Below are positions 1 to 8,185 of a stretch of 58,087 nt of DNA, piece after piece (positions within the stretch are counted from its first letter, which is position 1; the number at the start of each line of letters is the position of its first letter). This DNA is from Phycisphaerae bacterium (lineage in GTDB: Bacteria > Planctomycetota > Phycisphaerae > Sedimentisphaerales > Anaerobacaceae), in assembly GCA_030601845.1 (NCBI GenBank), contig JAUWAY010000014.1, positions 1 through 58,087 on the forward strand, written 5' to 3'. The position numbers were made by a program, and so were the translations under genes. The notes beneath the pieces are model-generated. The model saw only the letters and a program-made list of their open reading frames with translations, was not told the DNA's origin and did not search any database.

Positions 1-313
1 CTAATCTCCTAAGTAATGCGAAACTAAGCGCATAGAGCTTGCCTTTGCCGACTTTGTTCTTGGATGGCAGGGCTTGTTCGAAAATGACCTGGTTTTTGAT
101 ATGGAATTAACCATAATTTTCCGCTCGCAAACCACTTTTCAATTATCAAATTACCCCCCCCCCACGGCAGGCGTCAAGAAAAAAGTCCCATAAAATAAGT
201 TTTTTTTTGCAGGAATCAGGAATAAGTCCTGAAAAAGTGGGTTTTGGTGCGGGATGGGGACCCGTTAACCAGACAGAGCCCCACAATTTAAGTCCTAAGT
301 CAACGAGAAGATA
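1..313. other. left-edge region without a supported gene
   Basis: No convincing gene is visible. A 37-codon ORF on the minus strand ends exactly at the window edge and an open + frame runs through about positions 16-180; I recognise neither product. The stretch holds a run of ten C at 154-163 and a small hairpin (TCAGGA/TCCTGA) near 215-232. No clear T-tailed terminator is seen for the glutamine synthetase gene that ends at 314. Confidence 0.4.
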
Positions 314-1726
314 TCAACTGTCGTAATACAGATGGAACTCGTAGGGATGCGGGCGAAGGGCCAAGGGGCCAAGCTCTTCCTGGCGTTTCCATTTGACCCA
401 GGTCTCGACCAGGTCATCGGTGAACACATCACCTGCGGTCAGGAACTTATGGTCCTTTTCGAGTGCATCAATGGCCTCTGCGAGCGAGCCGGGTGTCTTT
501 GGATACTTGTTCAACTCCTCCGGTGTCATCTCGTAAATATCCCTGTCCAGCGGCTCGCCCGGGTCGAATTTGTTCTGGATGCCGTCTATGGCTGCCATAA
601 GCATTGCTGTCCAGGCCAGGTAGCCATTGCAGGTTGGGTCGGGACAACGGAATTCGATGCGTTTGCTTTCGGGCTTAGGCGAGTACATTGGGATGCGTAT
701 TCCAGCCGAGCGGTTTCGCTTTGACATCACCAGGTTTACTGGCGCTTCGAAGCCGGGCACCAGACGACGGTAAGAGTTTGTCGTCGGAGCGGCAAAGGCC
801 AAGATTGCCGGGGCGTGCTTTAGAATGCCGCCGATTGAATACAGAGCTATCTCGCTAAGCCCGGCGTATCCGCTGTCTGCAAAGAGGGGCTTTCCGCCTT
901 TCCAGAGTGAAAAATGGGTGTGCATACCGCTGCCGTTATCCTCAAAAACCGGCTTTGGCATAAATGTAACGGTCTTGCTGTTACGTCTGGCCACGTTCTT
1001 AACGATATATTTATACCACATAAAATTGTCAGCCATCTTGACCAGCTCGTCAAACTTCATATCGATTTCACTTTGACCTGCCGTTGCGACTTCGTGGTGA
1101 TGTGCATCGACCACTATTCCGACCTTTTGCATTTCCAGCACCATCTCACCTCGCAGGTCATGGTAAGTGTCGGTTGGGCTAACGGGGAAGTAGCCGCCTT
1201 TGAAGCTGGGCTTGTAACCGAGGTTTGGCTCTTCAAAACGCGCTGTGTTCCAGGCGCCTTCAACCGAGTCGATTCTATACATTCCCGTGTGCTGATTTTG
1301 CTCGTAGCGAACCTCGTCAAATATGAAGAACTCGGGTTCAGGCCCTATGTAGCAGGTATCGGCGATTTTTGTTTCCTTCAGGTAAGCAGCTCCTTTGCGT
1401 ACGACGTGGCGCGGGTCACGGGTGTAGTCTTCCTTAGTAATGGGGTCGACGATATTGGCTATTACGCTGACAGTCGGCTCTTTGAAGAAAGGGTCAATAA
1501 CCACAGTATCGGGGTCCGGCACAGCGAGCATATCCGAGACGTGTATTCCCTGCCAGCCGCGAATCGATGAGCCGTCGAATCCGACGCCGTCGACAAACGT
1601 ACTCTCGTCCCAGGTCTCAACCGGGAATGAACAGTGCTGCCAGGTGCCCAGCAGGTCGGTGAATTTCAGGTCAACCATTTTGGCATTGTTCTTTTTAGCA
1701 AATTCGAAAAATTCTTTCGCTGCCAT
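314..1726 (-). CDS. glnA: type I glutamine synthetase
   Basis: Makes glutamine from glutamate, ammonia and ATP in the cytoplasm; a cytoplasmic dodecamer in this family. The 470-residue length is the normal GSI length. Visible family motifs are the N-terminal beta-grasp with DGSSIRGW, the ATP/metal motif [12 protein letters not shown] near residue 263, and the C-terminal [11 protein letters not shown]. The segment DIYEMTPEE corresponds to the region that carries the adenylylated tyrosine in GSI-beta enzymes, so control by adenylylation is possible (inference). The start has a good ribosome site (AAGGAAG). It is monocistronic here, with a sigma70-type promoter about 90 bases upstream. No glnB (PII) gene is next to it. 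Confidence 0.97.
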   Translation of the reverse strand: MAAKEFFEFAKKNNAKMVDLKFTDLLGTWQHCSFPVETWDESTFVDGVGFDGSSIRGWQGIHVSDMLAVPDPDTVVIDPFFKEPTVSVIANIVDPITKEDYTRDPRHVVRKGAAYLKETKIADTCYIGPEPEFFIFDEVRYEQNQHTGMYRIDSVEGAWNTARFEEPNLGYKPSFKGGYFPVSPTDTYHDLRGEMVLEMQKVGIVVDAHHHEVATAGQSEIDMKFDELVKMADNFMWYKYIVKNVARRNSKTVTFMPKPVFEDNGSGMHTHFSLWKGGKPLFADSGYAGLSEIALYSIGGILKHAPAILAFAAPTTNSYRRLVPGFEAPVNLVMSKRNRSAGIRIPMYSPKPESKRIEFRCPDPTCNGYLAWTAMLMAAIDGIQNKFDPGEPLDRDIYEMTPEELNKYPKTPGSLAEAIDALEKDHKFLTAGDVFTDDLVETWVKWKRQEELGPLALRPHPYEFHLYYDS

Positions 1727-1816
1727 TATTTACTTCCTTTCAAGAAAAGTTCTGACTGTTTCGGCACTGTTTCTAAAAAATCGTGCATTTTTAGATGGAA
1801 GCCCGTGCTGTGCAGG

Positions 1817-1846
1817 ATATTATGTTATTAGAGAGCCGGGTGTCAA
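1817..1846 (-). promoter_or_regulatory. sigma70-type promoter of glnA
   Basis: On the minus strand TTGACA (1841-1846) and TAATAT (1817-1822) are separated by 18 bases, upstream of glnA with a leader of roughly 80 bases. Near-consensus hexamers; no NtrC or sigma54 site was recognised. Confidence 0.7.
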
Positions 1847-1957
1847 CAAAAATGTCAGGTTGTTGTATGTAAATTTGTTGTGTTCCGCCGTGCCGGAAGC
1901 ATCAGGAGGTAGAAAAGCATAGTTTTTCATATGACCAACTTACGTTTTGGGATTCTT

Positions 1958-1988
1958 AAAAAGCCCCGACCAGAGGTCAGGGAGCTTT
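1958..1988 (-). terminator. terminator-like palindrome between glnA and the ABC operon
   Basis: AAAGC-CCC-GACC, a 3-base loop AGA, then GGTC-GGG-GCTTT with single-base bulges. Read on the minus strand the stem is followed by TTTTT, as in an intrinsic terminator. No minus-strand gene lies upstream that would need one. The sequence also resembles the AGCCCCGACC...GGGG palindrome at 19834 and that inside miaB, so it may simply be a copy of a dispersed element. Confidence 0.45.
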
Positions 1989-2030
1989 ACTCAAGGGCGG
2001 GCTTGTTGTTAGCCGGGCAATATTTGGGGC

Positions 2031-2058
2031 TTGACCGATTGAGCAGAATTACTATAAT
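2031..2058 (+). promoter_or_regulatory. promoter of the ABC export operon
   Basis: TTGACC (2031-2036) and TATAAT (2053-2058) with a 16-base spacer, about 75 bases upstream of the ATPase gene. The leader that follows is filled by the AATTGGTGATTGGT repeat. Confidence 0.6.
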
Positions 2059-2065
2059 CCCAATG

Positions 2066-2112
2066 AATTGGTGATTGGTTAAATGGTAATTGGTGATTGG
2101 TAACTGGTAATT
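2066..2112 (+). repeat. short direct repeats in the ABC operon leader
   Basis: AATTGGTGATTGGT occurs exactly at 2066-2079 and 2088-2101, followed by degenerate copies (AACTGGTAATTTTG). One of several low-complexity intergenic repeat types in the window, each built on a different word. Confidence 0.8.
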
Positions 2113-2131
2113 TTGATTAGGCAAGAGAAGT

Positions 2132-2851
2132 ATGATAAGTGTAAAGGAACTGCGGCGAAGTTTCGGGCCTGTTGTCGCTGTCGATGGTATCTCATTTGAT
2201 GTTGAAAAGGGCCAGGTTCTGGGCCTTATTGGGCCCAATGGCGCCGGCAAAACCACGGCAATGAGAATGTTAGCGTGTTTTCTTAGACCCGACAGCGGAA
2301 CGGCTACAGTATGCGGGGTAGACATTCTGAAAAACCCCATCGGAGTAAGGCGGTCACTTGGTTACTTAGCGGAAAATGCGCCTGCATATAACGAGATGAC
2401 GGTAGGAGGATTTCTGAACTTTATTTATGATGTTAGAGGAATCGAAGGCAAGAAGCGCAGGCAGGCGCTTGACCGGATAGTTCCAATGTGCTCGATTGAA
2501 TCTGTATACCATCAGACAATTGAGACCCTTTCAAAAGGATATAAGCGACGTGTAGGGCTGGCACAAGCACTAATCCACGACCCCGATGTTCTTATTCTTG
2601 ATGAACCCACCGACGGCCTGGACCCGAACCAAAAGCATGAGGTCAGAAGGCTTATCAATAAGATGGCAAAAGATAAATGTATTATTATATCGACCCACAT
2701 TCTCGAAGAAGTTGAGGCGGTGTGCTCAAGGACAATAATTATTTCGAAAGGGCGAATCCTGGTGGATTCAACGCCGGAGAAGTTGAAAGAAGATTACCAG
2801 TGCAGTCTGGATGAGGTGTTTCGTAAGATTACCCAGACTAAGGTTGCTTAA
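2132..2851 (+). CDS. ABC transporter ATP-binding protein (GldA-like)
   Basis: ATPase subunit of an ABC-2 type exporter. Walker A GPNGAGKTT is at residues 34-42, the signature LSKGYKRR at 133-140, and Walker B VLILDEP at 153-159, followed by a switch His in IISTHILEE. At 239 residues it is a single nucleotide-binding domain. It is the first gene of an operon with an ABC-2 permease, a GldG-like protein and a DUF4340 protein. That set is found in many non-gliding bacteria and resembles gldA-gldF-gldG of Bacteroidetes; the cargo is unknown. No gliding machinery is seen nearby, so the Gld name reflects similarity only. Confidence 0.92.
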   Translation: MISVKELRRSFGPVVAVDGISFDVEKGQVLGLIGPNGAGKTTAMRMLACFLRPDSGTATVCGVDILKNPIGVRRSLGYLAENAPAYNEMTVGGFLNFIYDVRGIEGKKRRQALDRIVPMCSIESVYHQTIETLSKGYKRRVGLAQALIHDPDVLILDEPTDGLDPNQKHEVRRLINKMAKDKCIIISTHILEEVEAVCSRTIIISKGRILVDSTPEKLKEDYQCSLDEVFRKITQTKVA

Positions 2852-2900
2852 CTTTCTCCGGGCCGGAATCTCGGCTTGAAATTTGCTTAGGAGTGCAAAG

Positions 2901-3632
2901 ATGCACAGCTTTTGGGCGGTGTTTAAGAGAGAGTTTAAGAGTTATTTTACAACGCCTCTGGCGTATGTATTTCTGGTTATCTTCCTGTTTTTTTCAGGAC
3001 ACATGACATTCAGGCAGGGTTTTTTTGAAGCGCGCCAGGCGGATATGCGTGCGTTTTTCGCGAATCTGCCTCTGCTGTTTGTTTTTATGGTACCTGCGAC
3101 GGCAATGCGTCTGTGGGCAGAAGAGCGCAAGGTCGGCTCAATCGAGCTTCTGCTTACTTTGCCGATTACGGTAACGCAGGCGGTTTTGGGTAAGTTCTTT
3201 GCGGCCTGGCTTTTCCTTGCCATCGCATTGGTGCTGACTTTCCCAATGGTGATTACGGTCTGTTACCTTGGTGAGCCCGATATCGGCTTGATAATCACAG
3301 GTTACCTTGGAAGCTTGCTGATGGCCGGAGGATTTCTTGCTATCGGCGGCTTTTTTTCAGCAGTCAGCAAGAACCAGGTGATAAGTTTTGTCCTTTCGGT
3401 GGTTGCCTGTGCTGTGCTTGTTTTTGCCGGGATGCCGACAACGCTGAATTACGTCTCGACGTTTTTGCCTGCCGGGCTGGTTTCAGCAATAGAGAATATG
3501 AGTTTTCAGACACACTTTGAGTCGGTCCAGAAAGGAGTGCTGGAGTTTAAGGACCTTTCTTACTTCGCGTTGTTAATTGGCGGCTGGCTTGCGGCGAGCA
3601 CTATTATTTTAGATGAGAGGAAGGGCTGCTAA
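2901..3632 (+). CDS. ABC-2 type permease (GldF-like)
   Basis: Integral membrane subunit of the exporter encoded with the preceding ATPase. About six hydrophobic segments are visible (for example AYVFLVIFLFFSGHM, LPLLFVFMVPATA, FLAIALVLTFPMVI), with the AEERKVGSIELLLTLPI loop typical of ABC-2 permeases with cytoplasmic coupling helices. The start at 2901 is preferred over a TTG at 2883 because AGGAG (2889-2893) lies 7 bases before the ATG. Its stop overlaps the next start (TAATG), suggesting translational coupling. Confidence 0.9.
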   Translation: MHSFWAVFKREFKSYFTTPLAYVFLVIFLFFSGHMTFRQGFFEARQADMRAFFANLPLLFVFMVPATAMRLWAEERKVGSIELLLTLPITVTQAVLGKFFAAWLFLAIALVLTFPMVITVCYLGEPDIGLIITGYLGSLLMAGGFLAIGGFFSAVSKNQVISFVLSVVACAVLVFAGMPTTLNYVSTFLPAGLVSAIENMSFQTHFESVQKGVLEFKDLSYFALLIGGWLAASTIILDERKGC

Positions 3633-5620
3633 TGAGTCGGACTATACGAGCAATTATCGGTGCGAGCTTAGTTTTGGTGATTACTTTCTGTGCGATAAGC
3701 ATCATCCAAAGCATCAGCAAAACGTGGAAGATTGATATCACCGACCAGAAGCTTTACACGCTCTCCGACGGTACCAGGTCAATTTTGGCCAAACTTCACC
3801 AGCCAATCAAGGTCAAGCTCTATTACGCAAAGACGGCTGCGTTGAAAGGGCCCGACACGATTCGGTATTTCAATAACTATTACCAGTTCGTAAAAGCGTT
3901 GCTGGAAGAATACGCTGCGGCTGCCAAGGGTATGGTTGATTTGCAGGTGATTGACCCGAGGCCTTTCTCTGAAGAGGAGGCCCAGGCATTGAGGTACGGC
4001 CTGCGAAGGTTTTCCATAACTGAAGAGGAGAATTTTTTCTTCGGGCTGGTGGTTCAGACACAGTTTGGCGTGGAAAGGTCTATCCCTTTTTTTTCGCCTG
4101 ACCGTCAGAATTTTGTTGAGTATGACATAAGCTACTTGATAGATAATGCGATTACGCGTCAAAAGACAAGGATAGGTATCCTCAGCTCGCTGGCGGTAAT
4201 GGGTGATGATATAAGCGGGTATATGGCACAAATGATGCGAATGCAGGGTCAGCAGCCGAGGTCGGCCTGGACTTTTGTCGAACAGCTGCGGAAAAAATAT
4301 CAAGTCACCCGTATCCCCGCAGATACCGATGAGATTAAGGATATTGATATTCTACTGGTTATCCATCCGAAAGACCTGGCGGAGGAGACGTTGTTCGCGA
4401 TAGACCAGTTTGTTCTCAAAGGCGGCAGGACGATTGTCTGTGTTGACCCACATTGTTTTGCGGACCAGCCGGGGCGAATGGCAATGCAAATGGGGGTGAT
4501 GCCTTCGCAGAGTTCTAACTTGAACAAGCTTCTTCGAACCTGGGGCCTGGAGATGCCGGCAAAGGTATTTGCCGGCGACAAGACCCTGGCCCTGACGGCT
4601 TCAATGAACCCGACCCGAAGGCCGGAGAAAATCATTGGTTTTTTGAATCTAACACGCCAATGCTTCAAGACCGAAAATGTTATTACAGCCGAACTCAACC
4701 AGGTAAGAGTTCTGTTTGCCGGTGTGCTGAGGGAAGTTGAGGATTCAGATGAGGGGAAAAAAGGTGCTGGGATTGAGCGGACGCCGCTTCTTATGACGAC
4801 CAACGAGGGTAATAGCTGGCAAGTTATGGGTCCGGACGAGCTAATGTTTCTTGACCCATCAAGACTTATGAGCAAATTTGTCAAGGGGACTGAGCCGGTG
4901 TCGATGGGTTATCTGGTTACGGGCAGATTTTCGAGCAGTTTTCCCGAAGGTATCGAGGTTGATGTTGAATCGAGTGAGGAAGAGTCTTCGGACGAAGCAC
5001 AAGATCCAAATGAGGAGAAGCAAACCACAAAGCGGATTACCGGCCTGACAGAGGCGACAGAGGACTGTGTAGTAGCGGTCTTTTCGGATGTTGATTTTAT
5101 AAGTGATTTGGTGGCATATCAAAGTTCTTTTTTCGGCAAGCTTGTCATCGGAGATAACGGTGCTTTGATGCTGAACACAATCGAAGATTTGAGCGGGTCG
5201 AGCGATTTGATTTCAATCAGGTCGCGGGGCAATTTCAGGCGGCCGTTCGATGTTGTTGATGCAATTGAGAGGCAGGCAGAAGAAGAAACAGCCGAAGAAG
5301 TGGCGAACATCAACGCCCAAATTACGGTCTTTCAGAGTGTGTTAAATTCTATTGTAACTTCTGCAAAAGAAAGCAAAGAAGAGATTGGCAGCTCTATCCT
5401 GCAAAAGAAGAAGGAGCTTGAGTTGAAGATACGTCAGGCCCAGCGTCAGTTGAATGACATAAAATTGAAAAGGCGTGAACGGACGGAGCATCTGGGCAAT
5501 ATGCTTCGTAATTTTAATATGCTCACAGCGCCGGCGGTTATACTTGTAATTGCGATAATATTAGGTATCCGCCGAGGCGTTAGAAAGAGGCATTATATCA
5601 GTCACGCAAGTGATGCCTGA
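3632..5620 (+). CDS. GldG-like ABC-type auxiliary protein
   Basis: 662-residue membrane-anchored protein: an N-terminal transmembrane helix (residues about 7-28), a long extracytoplasmic region of the ABC_transp_aux type beginning with the DITDQKLYTLSDGTRSIL motif, an acidic stretch (ESSEEESSDEAQDPNEEKQ) around residue 450, a coiled coil near 570-620 (KKKELELKIRQAQRQLNDIK), and a final helix (TAPAVILVIAIILGI) with a basic cytoplasmic tail. It starts one base inside the permease stop codon. It probably works with the ATPase and permease in the envelope; substrate unknown. Confidence 0.85.
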   Translation: MSRTIRAIIGASLVLVITFCAISIIQSISKTWKIDITDQKLYTLSDGTRSILAKLHQPIKVKLYYAKTAALKGPDTIRYFNNYYQFVKALLEEYAAAAKGMVDLQVIDPRPFSEEEAQALRYGLRRFSITEEENFFFGLVVQTQFGVERSIPFFSPDRQNFVEYDISYLIDNAITRQKTRIGILSSLAVMGDDISGYMAQMMRMQGQQPRSAWTFVEQLRKKYQVTRIPADTDEIKDIDILLVIHPKDLAEETLFAIDQFVLKGGRTIVCVDPHCFADQPGRMAMQMGVMPSQSSNLNKLLRTWGLEMPAKVFAGDKTLALTASMNPTRRPEKIIGFLNLTRQCFKTENVITAELNQVRVLFAGVLREVEDSDEGKKGAGIERTPLLMTTNEGNSWQVMGPDELMFLDPSRLMSKFVKGTEPVSMGYLVTGRFSSSFPEGIEVDVESSEEESSDEAQDPNEEKQTTKRITGLTEATEDCVVAVFSDVDFISDLVAYQSSFFGKLVIGDNGALMLNTIEDLSGSSDLISIRSRGNFRRPFDVVDAIERQAEEETAEEVANINAQITVFQSVLNSIVTSAKESKEEIGSSILQKKKELELKIRQAQRQLNDIKLKRRERTEHLGNMLRNFNMLTAPAVILVIAIILGIRRGVRKRHYISHASDA

Positions 5621-5629
5621 GGAAAAGCA

Positions 5630-5750
5630 CGAAATTCTAAATCCTAAATTCGAAACAAATTCGATTTTTCAAATGTTCAAATTTTCAAAACAAATGTTTT
5701 GGTCATTTAGATTTTGGTAATTTGGATTTGTTCAGGATTTAGATATCTCG
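5630..5750. repeat. long imperfect inverted repeat between gldG-like and DUF4340 genes
   Basis: The left arm (CGAAATTCTAAATCCT, then GAAACAAATTC) is mirrored by the right arm, whose reverse complement reads CGAGATATCTAAATCCT then GAACAAATCC. The centre is AT-rich (CAAATG/CATTTAG words). A GC-rich block with CCGCCGCGAAG and GGCGAAGCGG follows at 5751-5780. It could fold as a long RNA hairpin between two co-transcribed genes; it looks like a dispersed element rather than coding sequence. Confidence 0.65.
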
Positions 5751-5816
5751 CCGCCGCGAAGCTATGGCGAAGCGGGGTAGGATTTAGGATTTCAGTAATA
5801 AAAGCGGAGTTTTATT

Positions 5817-6911
5817 ATGAGCGACAGGAAGCTTGCGATATTGGGCATTGTTGCGGTTTTTATGGTTATGTGGGCTGTGGTTCAGTCACGTATTTCCAAC
5901 AGGCCCAGGACCGAGGGCGATACGGAAGTTTATCTTATCCAGGGCCTTGACCCTGCTGATATAGGCAGTATCGTTTTAGGAACGGGTGAAAATGCAGTAA
6001 CGCTGGAGCGCAGCGGGGGACGTTTAGTGGTTGCCAACAAAGACAATTATCCTGCTGATACGGGCAAAATAAATGCACTGATTACCTTATGCCTGGACAT
6101 TCGGACAGTGGAACTTTATACCGATGATAAAGCAAATCACAAGGACCTTGGAGTTACCGAAGAAGATGCTCAAAGTGTTGTTAAATTTCTCAAGCCCGAT
6201 TCAAACCTGCTCACGGGTGTAGTTATAGGCGGAGCTAAAGAACAGGGTGACGGAAGATACGTCAGACTGGCCTCGAGCGATAAGGTTTACGTTACGTTAG
6301 AGCACCCCTGGATTAACGCCGGCGCAATGAACTATATTGACCAGGAACTTATTTCGATAAATCGCGGAGATATCGAGGCAGTTACCGTTAGCTCTCCAAA
6401 TGAGGTTTACACACTCACAGCGGAAAAAGATGGTGATGGTGTTTTACTGGAAAATCTTCCAGAGGGTAAGAAGTTAAAGGACCACGATTATGAGCAGGTT
6501 TTCACTGCTTTGACAAATCTGAGGTTCGATGATGTTAAGAAAAAGTCGTCTGAATTGACGTTTGATAAGCAATTTGTGTGCAGACTGAGAGATTCAACTG
6601 TTTATACCCTGAGGATTGCTCAGAAGGATAGTAAAACGTATGTAACCTGCGAAGCAGAATTTACGGACAAGACGCCTGTTATGAAAGATGCGGGGGTTGT
6701 TGAGTCGGAAGAAGAGTTGAAGAAGAAAGAAGCTAAGCTGCTTGCGCGCGACAGGGCAGAGGAGTTCTGTAGCCGACACAGCGGTTGGATTTATGAGATT
6801 GCCGAGGTAAAGAGAAGGAATCTGACAAAGGAACTTTCAGAATTGATAGCCGATGAGGAGAAACCCGAAGCAGCGGAGCAGACAAGCGACGCCAATTCAG
6901 TGACGGAATAA
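5817..6911 (+). CDS. DUF4340 domain protein of the ABC export operon
   Basis: 364-residue protein with an N-terminal membrane anchor (LAILGIVAVFMVMWAVVQS) and an extracytoplasmic DUF4340 domain. The family is regularly found next to GldG-like ABC auxiliary proteins, as here. The C-terminus is charged and low in complexity (EEKPEAAEQTSDANS). The enzymatic role is unknown. It is probably co-transcribed with the upstream genes despite the 196-base repeat-filled gap. Confidence 0.8.
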   Translation: MSDRKLAILGIVAVFMVMWAVVQSRISNRPRTEGDTEVYLIQGLDPADIGSIVLGTGENAVTLERSGGRLVVANKDNYPADTGKINALITLCLDIRTVELYTDDKANHKDLGVTEEDAQSVVKFLKPDSNLLTGVVIGGAKEQGDGRYVRLASSDKVYVTLEHPWINAGAMNYIDQELISINRGDIEAVTVSSPNEVYTLTAEKDGDGVLLENLPEGKKLKDHDYEQVFTALTNLRFDDVKKKSSELTFDKQFVCRLRDSTVYTLRIAQKDSKTYVTCEAEFTDKTPVMKDAGVVESEEELKKKEAKLLARDRAEEFCSRHSGWIYEIAEVKRRNLTKELSELIADEEKPEAAEQTSDANSVTE

Positions 6912-6922
6912 TATAGTAAAGT

Positions 6923-7099
6923 ATGCAAGGTGGGGTGAGCAGCTTTGGAAAAACCCGAGATGTAATTGCGCATAGGTTATCTGTGAGAGTCATCAATTTG
7001 CCGCCGATAATGGTGGTGCTACTTTTGACCGTATTTGTCGAGGCGGTATCAGCTCAAGAGCAGCTAACCTTGGTTAAAAACTTTCTACCACGTTTATAA
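6923..7099 (+). CDS. small hypothetical membrane or secreted protein
   Basis: 58-codon ORF with a hydrophobic segment (IMVVLLLTVFVEAVSAQEQ) that looks like a signal peptide with an A-x-A-like cleavage site, then only about 13 residues. The stop TAA is followed directly by the AAGGAGG ribosome site of the next gene. It may be a small secreted peptide or the remnant of a truncated exported protein. I recognise no family. No convincing ribosome site of its own is visible. Confidence 0.3.
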   Translation: MQGGVSSFGKTRDVIAHRLSVRVINLPPIMVVLLLTVFVEAVSAQEQLTLVKNFLPRL

Positions 7100-7111
7100 G
7101 GAGGTTCTAAA

Positions 7112-7978
7112 ATGAAAAAGAACATTAAACTCATTGTTATCCCGGTTTTTTTTCTTTTTTTTGTGCCAAATTCCTTTGGCCAGCGGAGAGAAACTCAGCC
7201 CGTTGAATTCAAGAAGATATCCGATAGACTGTTTGAAATTTTAGGCGGACGTGGCGCACAAGGGGGAGTATACGTCGGTGATAATGGAGTTCTCGTGATT
7301 GATGCGAAAATGGATGAGAAGTCGGTAGACCAGGTAATCGAAGGGGTTAGACAGATTACCGACAAACCAATAAAGTATCTTGTAAATACGCACAGTGATG
7401 GCGACCATGTGATGGGAAATCAATATTTTCCTGAAAACGTAATCTTTATAGCTCATGAAAATTGCCGGAAGGAGTTTTTTCATCCGAGGAGAGATGGCAC
7501 TCCATCGGAATGGAACAAGCCTGAATTATCACCTTTTGTCCCCTCATTGGTATTTAGAGATAAAATGGATGTTTATCCGGGCCCGAAGAAGGTAGAGTTA
7601 TGGTATTTCGGTGTTGGTCATACCACTGGAGATATTGTCATTTATTTTCCTGAAGAGAAGACAGCTTTTGTCGGAGACCAAATTTTTTTAACAAGACCTC
7701 AACTTATCCATTCTTATAAAGGTGGTAATTCTTTCGAGCACGTTAAGACGCTCACGAAAATGCTTCAAACAATAGATGCCGAAAAATTTTGCAGTGGTCA
7801 TAGTGAAATGACAGACCGGCAGGTGATAAGGAACCAAATTGACCAGATGAAAAAGCGGCAGGAAAAGGTTAAAGCCTTAATTGAAGAGAAAAGGAGTATA
7901 GAAGAGATAAAAAGTGAATTTGAAGAAACTGAGGCCAGGTTAATCGAGACTATATATGATGAGATAAAAAAACGCTAA
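7112..7978 (+). CDS. secreted metallo-beta-lactamase-fold hydrolase
   Basis: 288 residues with a Sec signal peptide (hydrophobic core at residues 7-20, cleavage near SFG-Q). The MBL metal motif is NTHSDGDHVMGN at about 92-103, so the usual HxHxDH is HSDGDH, with Asp in place of the second His; further ligand candidates are GVGHTTGDIVIY, FVGDQIF and CSGHSEM. This variant is known in periplasmic MBL-fold proteins of mixed function. The C-terminal 50 residues are a charged helix. Substrate unknown. A perfect AAGGAGG ribosome site precedes the ATG. Confidence 0.85.
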   Translation: MKKNIKLIVIPVFFLFFVPNSFGQRRETQPVEFKKISDRLFEILGGRGAQGGVYVGDNGVLVIDAKMDEKSVDQVIEGVRQITDKPIKYLVNTHSDGDHVMGNQYFPENVIFIAHENCRKEFFHPRRDGTPSEWNKPELSPFVPSLVFRDKMDVYPGPKKVELWYFGVGHTTGDIVIYFPEEKTAFVGDQIFLTRPQLIHSYKGGNSFEHVKTLTKMLQTIDAEKFCSGHSEMTDRQVIRNQIDQMKKRQEKVKALIEEKRSIEEIKSEFEETEARLIETIYDEIKKR

Positions 7979-8185
7979 CGGTAGTAAAAATTCTTAGCGC
8001 GGATTTCCCAAATTGAGTGGGTGCGTTCAAAATGTAATTTGATAGAGCAAGGCTTGCGGAAATTATTTATTTGAGCTTTGATTATCATTCCTGTGAGCCC
8101 GGCGCGACTATGGATTTCAGTGGTTTCCATAGGTTGGAGACCAATAACAGGAAAACGTATGTATTAGATGAACTGGAGGTTTCTT

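Noticed and set aside
154-163. Run of ten C near the left edge
   Set aside because: Simple homopolymer; could be slippage or sequencing noise, no function can be supported.
332-1570. Long + strand ORFs inside the glutamine synthetase gene
   Set aside because: Fully antisense to a complete, motif-verified glnA; no family features or ribosome sites.
2132-6911. Gliding motility machinery
   Set aside because: Only GldA/F/G-like ABC parts are present, which are common in non-gliding bacteria; no other gld or spr genes are seen.
7112-7978. Antibiotic-resistance beta-lactamase
   Set aside because: The metal motif is HSDGDH, not the B1-B3 types, and the sequence is of the general MBL-fold hydrolase kind.
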